6,563 bases of DNA from Spirochaetota bacterium (GTDB lineage Bacteria > Spirochaetota > Spirochaetia > Treponematales > UBA12059), in assembly GCA_029565815.1 (NCBI GenBank), contig JAKQNL010000152.1, forward strand, positions 1-6,563. The letters run 5' to 3'. The notes below the pieces were generated by a model. That model saw only the letters and a list, made by a program, of their open reading frames with translations, did not search any database and had not been told where the DNA came from. The position numbers and the translations under genes were made by a program. Positions 1 to 5,599 of this stretch are shown piece after piece; the stretch's first letter is position 1, and each line of letters begins with the position of its first letter.

Positions 1-725
1 GACTCGAACAGGTCTGCGCCCATGCCTGCAACATCGCCGACGTTATCGCCCACGTTATCCGCGATAACGGCCGGGTTGCGTGGATCGTCTTCCGGGATGC
101 CGGCTTCCACCTTGCCTACGAGGTCTGCTCCAACATCGGCAGCTTTGGTGAATATGCCGCCACCGACGCGGGCGAAAAGGGCAATGGTGGATGCACCCAG
201 GCTAAAGCCGGACAGCACCGGAAAAACGGTAGTGGCCAGGGTGTCTACTTCCGATCCGAACAGGAATATGCAGCCTGCAATAACGGCTGCCATGCCTGCA
301 AGGGCTAGGCCGACAACGGTCATGCCCATAACCGAACCGCCTGCAAAGGCAACAGCAAGCGCGGGTCCTATGCCTTCTTTCGCGCCCATGGCTGTGCGTG
401 CGTTCGCCTTGGTGGCAACCCTCATGCCAAAATAGCCTGCGGATGCGGAACACAAGGCTCCAAGCACAAACGAAACAGCTTGCAGCTTAAGCGGGCCGGC
501 GTTTGCCAAAGCCAGGAAGGCCGCAACGGCAAGCACGAACGGACCGAGCACCGCGTATTCCCGTGCCAGAAACGCCTGCGCTCCGTCAGCTATGTATCCG
601 GAAATGGTTTCTAGAGGCCCTTCCTCCAGATGGATGCGGTGAATCCACGCGCTTTTGGAAAGGGCATAGATAAGGGCTAAGGCTCCCCCTATACCCGCGG
701 CCGCCAGCGCAACGTTTATGGTCAT
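1..725 (-). CDS. hppA: Ion-translocating membrane pyrophosphatase, N-terminal part (gene runs off the left edge)
   Basis: This is the N-terminal third (241 complete codons) of a membrane-bound pyrophosphatase, which hydrolyses cytoplasmic pyrophosphate and pumps H+ or Na+ out of the cytoplasm. Residues 1-22 form the first membrane helix. [10 protein letters not shown] (48-57) and [15 protein letters not shown] (97-111) match conserved family segments. The diagnostic active-site motif [11 protein letters not shown] is at 197-207, followed by EDDPRNP (212-218) and [12 protein letters not shown] (223-234). These supply the Mg-pyrophosphate ligands D197, D201, K205, D223, D227 and D231. E241, in DLFE, is at the usual bacterial position of the semi-conserved glutamate of helix 6. 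The residues that separate K+-dependent from K+-independent forms lie outside the window, so the pumped ion cannot be stated. The ATG at 725 is chosen because GAGGAGG lies 4 bases upstream. The full protein is normally about 650-800 residues. The gene is transcribed away from its neighbour, so it stands as a separate unit. Family assignment is essentially certain. Confidence 0.97.
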   Translation of the reverse strand, partial: MTINVALAAAGIGGALALIYALSKSAWIHRIHLEEGPLETISGYIADGAQAFLAREYAVLGPFVLAVAAFLALANAGPLKLQAVSFVLGALCSASAGYFGMRVATKANARTAMGAKEGIGPALAVAFAGGSVMGMTVVGLALAGMAAVIAGCIFLFGSEVDTLATTVFPVLSGFSLGASTIALFARVGGGIFTKAADVGADLVGKVEAGIPEDDPRNPAVIADNVGDNVGDVAGMGADLFE

Positions 726-729
726 GGAA

Positions 730-736
730 CCTCCTC
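730..736 (-). promoter_or_regulatory. Strong Shine-Dalgarno sequence of hppA
   Basis: On the minus strand GAGGAGG is followed by TTCC and then the ATG at 725. This is a near-perfect anti-16S match at good spacing and fixes the hppA start. It contrasts with three other genes in the window that have no clear Shine-Dalgarno sequence. Confidence 0.85.
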
Positions 737-753
737 GAGCTTCCTGCCAGCCC

Positions 754-782
754 AGTATAATCCGCCCATGGCTAGGCTACAA
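754..782 (-). promoter_or_regulatory. Predicted housekeeping promoter of hppA
   Basis: On the minus strand TTGTAG (782-777) and TATACT (759-754) are separated by exactly 17 bases. The -10 matches the sigma-70 consensus at 5 of 6 positions and the -35 at 3 of 6. Transcription would start near 747, giving a leader of about 20 bases that contains the GAGGAGG site. Seen by eye only, without scoring. Confidence 0.5.
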
Positions 783-877
783 TAAAAAACGCTCAAGCCG
801 CGTGCTAAAAGCCCGTTTTGTACCGCTTCTATCGCTTTCCCCGCCGGCCGCTATGGTGTTTTTTTGCTCTAGCACGA

Positions 878-883
878 TACTAT
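878..883 (+). promoter_or_regulatory. Possible -10 element directly before the propeller/TPR gene (leaderless start?)
   Basis: TACTAT is followed by six bases (AGAAGC) and then the ATG at 890, so the expected transcription start falls on or next to the start codon. No convincing -35 lies 16-18 bases upstream, so the promoter call is weak. The absence of a normally spaced Shine-Dalgarno sequence makes a leaderless message plausible. Confidence 0.3.
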
Positions 884-889
884 AGAAGC

Positions 890-2998
890 ATGAAGCGCTT
901 TATTGGTATCACCCTGACCATATTCCTGTGCCTGGGACTCTGCGCATTCGGCTTGTGGTACAACCGGGCAAGCCTCCGTACGGATGCCCTTATGTCGGGC
1001 CGTATCTTTTCCAATCCGGCAAACGCCCTGTATCCGATGCGCTATCCGGAAGCTGCCCTGCCCATGGCCGACGGCGGTTACGCCATACTGGACGACAACG
1101 GTAGGCGCATTACCCGGGTGGACGCACAGGGCATAGTGCTGTGGTTTGCGGGTAACGATGCTAGCTTTGGCACGTTCATGGCCATGGACAGCTCCCAGGA
1201 TGGAACGCTGTACGTGATAGACCGCCTGGAAGGTAGCCCCAGAACGGAACGCGTGGTCCGCATCGATGCCCAAGGCACAAGCGCTGGAATCATATCCCAA
1301 AAAAGCTTTAGCGGAAGCGGTAGTTTTGTGTCCGGATCCCTACGGATAGCCGGAAACGAAGCGTGGTATTTGTTTACCGGCGATGATGGCTTCACGTCGA
1401 TGGCCAGGGCCGACCTTGCAAGCAGTCGCGAAAAAATCGTCATAAAAACCGAGTGGCGCATAAACCGCGCTGCCCTGGCTGTCTCAGGAACCGATGTGTA
1501 CCTTGCGGTGGGCGGCGGCTTACTACGCTGGAGTTCCGGCCGCTTCCAAGCGCTTACGGAATACAGTAGCCAGTTGCCGCGCCCCGGCGACATACGGGCA
1601 GCCAGCGACGGAACCATCTATATATCGGATGCTTCGCGCGGCCTGCTGTCAGCTATCGGAAAAGATGGAAAGCTTGCTACCGTACTCAGTGCGGAAGCTT
1701 TGGGGAAGGCAAGCGCTCGGCCGACAGGCGTCGTGTTCGACAGCTTTGCCATAAACCCTTCCGGCTTTACCCTGGTGGACCAGGCATCCAACTCCATTAT
1801 GGATGTAGAGCCCAGCGGCAGGGTGCAAAAGCTTCTACGCGCCTTGTATTGGCCGCAAAAACAGGTGCAGGCCGAGCGCAGGGCTTGGCTGTTTGCTGCT
1901 GCATCCGCCCTTGTTGCGCTGTGTTTCATCATCTATGTTTTGGCTTTTGCATCCACAAAAGCTCCGCGTGCGCTGTCCGTCGCCATACGCTGGCTGCCGG
2001 TACTGTTGCTGGTTTTTGCCGGCATGGCATCGCTGTCGTACCTGAATCGCTCAAAGGCGTACCGGGCAGATTGCGCTGCCGAGCTTGCGCGGCTCCAAAC
2101 GGCTGCAACAAAGAGCGCTCCTACGCTCGATGCGGCGCTTATTGCCCAGGTTGATAGCCCGGATGATATGGGCAGTGCAGCCTGGCTAGCGCTTAAAAAA
2201 AGCCTGTCTGTAATTGCCGGAGGCTATACCCGCGAAGGGCGTGTGCCTTTTGCTATCGTGTACCGGGAACGGGATGGGGCATTACGATTCATAGCCGATG
2301 CGCGTGGCGATTTTGTGCCGTCCATGCCACAGCGTTTTGCATTTCCCGAATACAGAAGGGTGTTCCGGGAAGGTAGCCCCGATACCGGCATCCTGGTAGA
2401 CGACCAAGGCTCATGGCTTGCCTCCGTTTACCCGATAGCCGGGCCCGATGGAGCCACCCAGGCCATGCTGGAATTGAGCATAGCCATGCCTGTAGCTCCG
2501 GCTCTGTCCGTAAGCTGGCCGGACCTTTTAGTGTCTGTATTAGTATATGCGGGCGTTTGCGGTACTGCGATCCTGCTGGCATCGCGCAGGCGCGCCGTGC
2601 CCGAAGCGCTCGACATGCTTATGCAGGAACAATCGGCTGAGGCTGGAGCGGAAAGCGGAGCTCAAGCGGAAGCTCAAGCCGAAACGGAAGCTAAACCGGA
2701 GCAGAAAGTGTCGCAGGGGAGAGCGGTCGGGGCGCAGTTGTCCGCCGATGAGGCAAATCACCGGGCGATAGAAGCGCTCAAATCAGGGCAAGCGGAACTC
2801 GCTATAACATTATTACAATCGGTACTGGACATAAGGCCCGGAGATTCAGGCGTGCTTAACAACCTGGCCATCGCGTATAAACGCAGCGGCAACTACGCGG
2901 CAGCCGTGGACTGTTTACAGCGCTGCGTGAAGCTGGACCCGCACAACCTGCAAGCACAGCGCAACTTGGAGCGCATGAAAGCTATGGTTCAGGGATGA
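890..2998 (+). CDS. Membrane protein with outside beta-propeller-like and Cache-like domains and a cytoplasmic TPR domain
   Basis: A 702-residue protein of unknown function. Residues 3-23 form an N-terminal signal anchor after MKRF. Residues 55-315 contain blade-like repeats of the NHL/propeller type: hydrophobic strands around DG turns, for example near 60-86, 102-129, 237-262 and 288-315. Two membrane helices follow (about 332-354 and 362-384), joined by a short basic loop. A beta-rich segment at about 450-532, ending in ASVYPIAGPDGATQAMLEL, resembles an extracytoplasmic Cache/PAS sensor domain. A fourth helix (about 544-564) ends in RRR, which places the C-terminus inside. An Ala/Glu-rich linker (582-604) leads to about two TPR repeats (618-695) that include NNLAIAYKRSGNYAAAVDCL. 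The positive-inside rule supports this topology. The start at 890 is preferred because it puts a signal anchor at the N-terminus; an in-frame TTG at 818 would add 24 poorly fitting residues. The stop overlaps the next gene. I infer a sensor or scaffold role; no catalytic motif is visible. Confidence 0.85.
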   Translation: MKRFIGITLTIFLCLGLCAFGLWYNRASLRTDALMSGRIFSNPANALYPMRYPEAALPMADGGYAILDDNGRRITRVDAQGIVLWFAGNDASFGTFMAMDSSQDGTLYVIDRLEGSPRTERVVRIDAQGTSAGIISQKSFSGSGSFVSGSLRIAGNEAWYLFTGDDGFTSMARADLASSREKIVIKTEWRINRAALAVSGTDVYLAVGGGLLRWSSGRFQALTEYSSQLPRPGDIRAASDGTIYISDASRGLLSAIGKDGKLATVLSAEALGKASARPTGVVFDSFAINPSGFTLVDQASNSIMDVEPSGRVQKLLRALYWPQKQVQAERRAWLFAAASALVALCFIIYVLAFASTKAPRALSVAIRWLPVLLLVFAGMASLSYLNRSKAYRADCAAELARLQTAATKSAPTLDAALIAQVDSPDDMGSAAWLALKKSLSVIAGGYTREGRVPFAIVYRERDGALRFIADARGDFVPSMPQRFAFPEYRRVFREGSPDTGILVDDQGSWLASVYPIAGPDGATQAMLELSIAMPVAPALSVSWPDLLVSVLVYAGVCGTAILLASRRRAVPEALDMLMQEQSAEAGAESGAQAEAQAETEAKPEQKVSQGRAVGAQLSADEANHRAIEALKSGQAELAITLLQSVLDIRPGDSGVLNNLAIAYKRSGNYAAAVDCLQRCVKLDPHNLQAQRNLERMKAMVQG
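2641..2701 (+). repeat. Low-complexity Ala/Glu/Gln linker coding repeat
   Basis: Imperfect repeats built from GCGGAA, GCTCAAGC and GAAGCT units encode an Ala-Gln-Ala-Glu rich linker (about residues 584-604) between the last membrane helix and the TPR domain of the membrane protein. It is probably a flexible or single-helix spacer. Such a stretch can vary in copy number between strains. Confidence 0.6.
2995..2998 (+). other. ATGA start/stop overlap coupling two genes
   Basis: The ATG (2995-2997) of the PHP gene overlaps the TGA (2996-2998) of the membrane TPR protein. This arrangement normally reflects translational coupling by terminating ribosomes and indicates one transcript. Confidence 0.9.
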
Positions 2999-3822
2999 TA
3001 GACCTGCATACACACTCGCGCGCAAGCGATGGTTCGTTTACGCCCACGGAACTTGTGGACAAGGCGCACGCATCGGGCATAAGCGCCATCGCGCTTACCG
3101 ACCACGATTCCATGGCAGGCCTTGCCGAAGCCGAAGCCCGCAGTAAAGCCCTTGGCATACGCTTTGTCCGGGGCGTTGAAATAGAAATTTCTTTTGCCCC
3201 CGGGGAGTTCCATCTTCTTGGGCTGGACTTTAATGCGGACTACGGACCTTTGGCCGACGCGGCCCTTCGCTTGGCTCAATCCCGCGATGAGCGGAACCGG
3301 AGCGTGTTCGACCTGTTGGCACTAGCCGGCATGGAAGAAAACTACGATAGCTTTTTGGAAGAAAACGGTGGCGGCATGATAGGTAGGCCCCACATAGCCA
3401 ACCTTATGGTTAAACGGAAATTCGCAAAAAGTAAGCAAGACGCCTTTGACCGATTTTTAGCAAAAGGGCGGCCGTTTTACGTGCCTAAAACTTGCCTGCA
3501 GCTAAGTGATGCAATACAGCTCATCCATGAATCCGGCGGTTTTGCCATTGTTGCGCATCCGCTGTCGCTGTTCGTCAGCTGGACCCGCATGAAAAACCTG
3601 ATGGCCGAATGGGCCGAACTTGGCATAGACGGAATCGAAGCCTGGCACCCGATAGCCAAACCCAAGCACTGCTTACGGCTAGAAACCATGGGCCTTGAAC
3701 ACGGATTCCGTATCAGCGCAGGCAGCGACTACCATGGCCCGACACGACCGGAGCGCAGGCTTGGCTACACGGCCGGAGACAAACCCATAGGTGAAGAATT
3801 CCTAGCAGCTATTGCACGTTAA
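2995..3822 (+). CDS. PHP-domain metal-dependent phosphoesterase (YciV/RNase AM-like)
   Basis: A 275-residue protein, the usual length for the YciV/TrpH family. Characterised members of that family include 3',5'-nucleoside bisphosphate phosphatase and 5'-3' exoribonuclease AM. The PHP metal-binding motifs are all present in order: DLHTHS (H5, H7), D12 in SDG, TDHD (D36, H37, D38), GVEIE (E62), FH (H73), GRPHIA (H133), VAHP (H188) and GSDYHG (D245, H247). Together these build the trinuclear metal site, so the enzyme looks intact and cytoplasmic. The region between 95 and 170 (RDERNRSVFDLL, FDRFLAKGRPFYVP) matches the family insert. The start codon shares ATGA with the stop of the upstream gene and has no clear ribosome binding site of its own, so translation is probably coupled. 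The substrate (pAp-type nucleotide or RNA 5' ends) cannot be read from the sequence. Confidence 0.9.
   Translation: MIDLHTHSRASDGSFTPTELVDKAHASGISAIALTDHDSMAGLAEAEARSKALGIRFVRGVEIEISFAPGEFHLLGLDFNADYGPLADAALRLAQSRDERNRSVFDLLALAGMEENYDSFLEENGGGMIGRPHIANLMVKRKFAKSKQDAFDRFLAKGRPFYVPKTCLQLSDAIQLIHESGGFAIVAHPLSLFVSWTRMKNLMAEWAELGIDGIEAWHPIAKPKHCLRLETMGLEHGFRISAGSDYHGPTRPERRLGYTAGDKPIGEEFLAAIAR
3819..3822. other. Interlocking stop codons of two convergent genes
   Basis: The tetramer TTAA carries the TAA of the PHP gene (3820-3822, plus strand) and the TAA of the zinc-ribbon gene (3821-3819, minus strand). There is no intergenic space, and I see no hairpin with a T-run nearby on either strand. The two transcripts therefore probably overlap as antisense RNAs. 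Confidence 0.85.
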
Positions 3823-4241
3823 CCGTAGCGGCAGCCCGAACAGCCAAGCACGTGCACATGGCGGTGCCCAGGTTGCTCAAAATACCGCGCGATAAGAAAG
3901 CCGCCCCTTGGAACCACTTTTTCGCACACCGGGCATGCGCGCTTGTGTTCGCCGTTTTCCGGCCAGCAGTACGGGCAGCCAAAAATATGCATGATACGTT
4001 CCGGTGTTTTGCTCGGATACAGGCGGGATTTTATCGACATGCCTACAGCCAATCGCTGGCCGCAGGCCGGGCATATTCGTGCACCAACACCTTGTTCGCG
4101 TTCTACGCCCTGTCCGTCTTTTATGAATCGTGGGCGCTCGCGTTCCTGCCTTTGCGCCCACGGCCTAAAAAGAAAAAACCAGATAAGCCACAGGAGCGCG
4201 GCCCCGATGCCGGCAAGAAACACGGCGAAGGCTATATTCAT
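3819..4241 (-). CDS. Small membrane-anchored protein with two tandem zinc-ribbon-like units
   Basis: A 140-residue protein of unknown function. Residues 3-25 form one membrane helix, followed by basic, charged residues (RPWAQRQERERPR), so the C-terminal part is probably cytoplasmic. Eight cysteines form four CxxC pairs: C57/C60, C89/C92, C103/C106 and C134/C137. They make two similar units, each beginning CPxC and ending in HxxGCxxC (MHIFGCPYC at 84-92 and VHVLGCSGC at 129-137), with nearly equal spacing (29 and 28 residues between pairs). This suggests an internally duplicated zinc ribbon, each unit binding one Zn2+. The start at 4241 is chosen because it opens directly on the membrane helix; an in-frame ATG at 4295 would add 18 residues without a clear function. 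No standard Shine-Dalgarno sequence is seen. Its stop codon interlocks with that of the convergent PHP gene. I do not recognise a named family. Confidence 0.8.
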   Translation of the reverse strand: MNIAFAVFLAGIGAALLWLIWFFLFRPWAQRQERERPRFIKDGQGVEREQGVGARICPACGQRLAVGMSIKSRLYPSKTPERIMHIFGCPYCWPENGEHKRACPVCEKVVPRGGFLIARYFEQPGHRHVHVLGCSGCRYG

Positions 4242-4247
4242 GCACCT

Positions 4248-4277
4248 ATGGTACACCGAATATGAGCCTGTGAACAA
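4248..4277 (-). promoter_or_regulatory. Possible promoter of the zinc-ribbon gene
   Basis: On the minus strand TTGTTC (4277-4272), an 18-base spacer and TACCAT (4253-4248) are followed by six bases (AGGTGC) and the ATG at 4241. Each hexamer matches the consensus only moderately (3 and 4 of 6). The predicted start would coincide with the start codon. AGGTG is too close to the ATG for a normal Shine-Dalgarno interaction. Confidence 0.3.
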
Positions 4278-4307
4278 CGAGTATCGAGCTTGCACTGATT
4301 AAGGCTC

Positions 4308-4336
4308 TTGAAACGCGGGGAGCGAGCATTCATACT
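4308..4336 (+). promoter_or_regulatory. Predicted promoter of rsmI
   Basis: TTGAAA (4308-4313, 5 of 6 consensus bases), a 17-base spacer and CATACT (4331-4336, 4 of 6) are followed by six bases (GGGCCT) and the rsmI ATG at 4343. Transcription would begin at about the A of the start codon. It lies back to back with the putative promoter of the divergent zinc-ribbon gene. Confidence 0.5.
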
Positions 4337-4342
4337 GGGCCT

Positions 4343-5077
4343 ATGGCAATCCTGTACATGGTGGCTACCCCCATAGGCAACCTGGAAGATATAACCCTCC
4401 GCGCGGTGCGCATCCTGGGCGAGGTGGACACCATCGCGTGCGAGGACACCCGCCATACGCTGGGCATGCTTACGCATCTGGGCATACGCAAGTCGCTTAT
4501 CGCCTGCCATGCGCAGGATGAAGCAAAAGGCTCGGCGCGCATACTCGGCTTGTTGAACCAGGGGAAGAACGTTGCGTACTGCTCGGATGCCGGGACCCCG
4601 GGCTTGTCCGATCCGGGCATCATGGCTGCTGCCATGGCCAGGGAAGCCGGCCACGATGTGGTTCCGCTCCCGGGTGCTAGTGCGCTGACCGCGCTGGTAT
4701 CCGCAGCCGGCATGTACAGTAAGGGTTTTACCTTCGACGGCTTTCTGTCGCCCAAAGCCGGCCGCAGACGTTCCCGCCTCAAGGTGCTTATGGCCAGGGC
4801 GGAAGCCTTTGTGCTGTACGAGTCGCCCTACCGCATACAAAAGCTCTTGGAGGATATAGCGGCCATAGATCCGGACAGGCAGCTATGCGCCGGCAGGGAG
4901 CTGACCAAGCTCCATGAGGAGTTTTTGTGTGGGACCGCGGCCACCGTGCTAGGCGATTTGAATGGCCGGGCATCGGTTAAGGGCGAATTTGCTGTCTTGG
5001 TAGCCGGTTCGCCAGAAAAATTCAGCCGTGACGGCAGCGAAGCTGGAAGCGCCGAATCGGATGACGAAGAGAACTAG
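4343..5077 (+). CDS. rsmI: 16S rRNA (cytidine-1402-2'-O)-methyltransferase RsmI
   Basis: RsmI 2'-O-methylates C1402 in the decoding centre of 16S rRNA using S-adenosylmethionine. The 244-residue protein shows the family motifs in order: VATPIGNLEDIT (7-18), CEDTRHT (33-39), SDAGTPGLSDPG (81-92), PLPGASAL (108-115), GFLSPKAGRRR (133-143), YESPYR (159-164) and RELTKLHEE (185-193). This is the tetrapyrrole-methylase-like SAM fold. YESPYR replaces the more common YE(A/S)PHR. The protein is shorter than the 286-residue E. coli enzyme: it lacks the extra C-terminal domain and ends instead in an acidic, Ser-rich tail (DGSEAGSAESDDEEN). The start at 4343 is fixed by homology, since family members begin a few residues before VATPIGN. 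GGGGAG lies about 20 bases upstream, too far for a normal ribosome binding site. The divergent upstream gene and the 171-base gap before flgM suggest a single-gene transcript. Confidence 0.96.
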   Translation: MAILYMVATPIGNLEDITLRAVRILGEVDTIACEDTRHTLGMLTHLGIRKSLIACHAQDEAKGSARILGLLNQGKNVAYCSDAGTPGLSDPGIMAAAMAREAGHDVVPLPGASALTALVSAAGMYSKGFTFDGFLSPKAGRRRSRLKVLMARAEAFVLYESPYRIQKLLEDIAAIDPDRQLCAGRELTKLHEEFLCGTAATVLGDLNGRASVKGEFAVLVAGSPEKFSRDGSEAGSAESDDEEN

Positions 5078-5086
5078 TGCCCCGAA

Positions 5087-5124
5087 GCTTATGGGGAAAT
5101 GTAGTATGTGCTTTTACCATAAGC
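5087..5124. repeat. 8-bp inverted repeat between rsmI and flgM
   Basis: GCTTATGG (5087-5094) and CCATAAGC (5117-5124) are perfect inverted copies separated by 22 bases, starting 10 bases after the rsmI stop. The downstream sequence is AT-rich but has no long T-run, so it is a poor intrinsic terminator. It could be a transcript-end hairpin or a protein binding site ahead of flgM, or chance. Confidence 0.4.
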
Positions 5125-5192
5125 ATTTAGGATATTTTCAGAAGTCAGACGAGTTTTGAAAGTGGATACTTGTCCGTATGCATAAAAAGGCG

Positions 5193-5220
5193 TAAACTTT
5201 TAGGCATTCGGTGCCGATAT
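5193..5220 (+). promoter_or_regulatory. Sigma-28 (FliA)-type promoter of flgM
   Basis: TAAACTTT (5193-5200) and GCCGATAT (5213-5220) closely match the flagellar sigma-28 consensus TAAAGTTT and GCCGATAA, one mismatch in each. The distance from TAAA to GCCGAT is 16 bases, one longer than the most common 15. Transcription would begin around 5227, about 20 bases before the flgM start. The position directly upstream of the anti-sigma-28 gene makes the call much stronger than the motif alone. Confidence 0.8.
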
Positions 5221-5236
5221 ACAAGATGTGAAAGGT

Positions 5237-5241
5237 AGGGG
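5237..5241 (+). promoter_or_regulatory. Ribosome binding site deciding the flgM start
   Basis: AGGGG, within AAGGTAGGGG, lies 7 bases before the ATG at 5249. This selects that ATG over an in-frame GTG at 5228, which would start at about the predicted transcription start with no ribosome binding site. Confidence 0.7.
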
Positions 5242-5248
5242 CCACCCG

Positions 5249-5527
5249 ATGACAATAGACAGGCTGAACCCGCTGGACCCGATCCAGCCAAAAAAGACCG
5301 GCGGAGCCGCGCGCACCGAGCGAACGAGCCGCAGTGACTCCGTCAGCCTATCCTCGGAAGCCATCGAGAAGGCGGAGATATACCGCGCCTTCGAACTGGC
5401 CAAGGCAGCTCCCGATGAGCGCAGCGCGCGAATCGAGCAGCTTAAAACCCTTATCAACGATCCGGAGTACCTGAACGACGCGGTGCTGAATGCTACCGCC
5501 GACAGGATACTGGATCAGCTCCTGTAA
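5249..5527 (+). CDS. flgM: Anti-sigma-28 factor FlgM
   Basis: FlgM binds the flagellar sigma factor FliA and holds late flagellar genes off until the hook-basal body is complete. The 92-residue protein has the family layout. A short conserved N-terminus (MTIDRLNPLDPI) is followed by a basic, disordered stretch with RTERTSRSD (22-30) and the conserved SVSLSSEA segment (31-38). Two or three sigma-binding helices complete it: about 39-54, RIEQLKTLI (61-69) and ATADRILDQL (82-91). The opening and the SVSLSSEA-EKAEIYRA pattern resemble treponemal FlgM from memory, which is my main clue to the host. The sigma-28-type promoter at 5193-5220 fits the known feedback in which FliA drives flgM. A strong terminator follows 22 bases after the stop codon. 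Confidence 0.9.
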   Translation: MTIDRLNPLDPIQPKKTGGAARTERTSRSDSVSLSSEAIEKAEIYRAFELAKAAPDERSARIEQLKTLINDPEYLNDAVLNATADRILDQLL

Positions 5528-5549
5528 GGAGCGTTTGTGTAGGCTCGAG

Positions 5550-5578
5550 GGCGGAAGCATGCTTCCGCCTCTTTTTTT
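5550..5578 (+). terminator. Strong intrinsic terminator after flgM
   Basis: GGCGGAAG, a CATG loop and CTTCCGCC form a perfect GC-rich stem (the 20 bases at 5550-5569 are a perfect palindrome), followed by TC and seven Ts (5572-5578). This is a textbook rho-independent terminator. It ends only 10 bases before the ribosome binding site of the next gene. Confidence 0.93.
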
Positions 5579-5588
5579 ATCCAAACCC

Positions 5589-5594
5589 GGGAGG
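5589..5594 (+). promoter_or_regulatory. Shine-Dalgarno sequence of the alcohol-dehydrogenase-like gene
   Basis: GGGAGG is followed by CGGCA and the ATG at 5600: strong complementarity to 16S rRNA at a 5-base spacing. It shows that the gene is meant to be translated even though a terminator lies directly upstream. Confidence 0.8.
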
Positions 5595-5599
5595 CGGCA

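Noticed and set aside
22..435. Plus-strand open frame of 137 codons
   Set aside because: It lies antisense to the clearly conserved hppA coding sequence and has a Pro/Ala/Thr-rich low-complexity product; it is a shadow frame.
818..889. In-frame TTG start extending the membrane protein by 24 residues
   Set aside because: The extension is rich in Arg and aromatic residues and would bury the clean MKRF signal anchor. No Shine-Dalgarno sequence precedes the TTG.
726..889. Riboswitch or structured RNA leader before hppA or the membrane protein
   Set aside because: The predicted hppA leader is only about 20 bases long, and I see no stable conserved structure in the 164-base divergent gap.
4242..4295. 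Upstream ATG at 4295 for the zinc-ribbon protein
   Set aside because: The extra 18 residues would precede the natural N-terminal membrane helix and have no ribosome binding site; the start at 4241 fits better.
4238..4840. Minus-strand open frame of 200 codons opposite rsmI
   Set aside because: Antisense to a gene with complete RsmI motifs; the product shows no domain-like pattern.
5156..5186. TTGAAA followed by CATAAA as a second, housekeeping flgM promoter
   Set aside because: The spacing to the best -10-like hexamers is 15 or 19 bases and the hexamers match poorly; the sigma-28 match just downstream is far better.
5545..5575. Perfect 20-base palindrome as an operator or attachment site
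   Set aside because: The following T-run and the position right after flgM explain it as a terminator stem.
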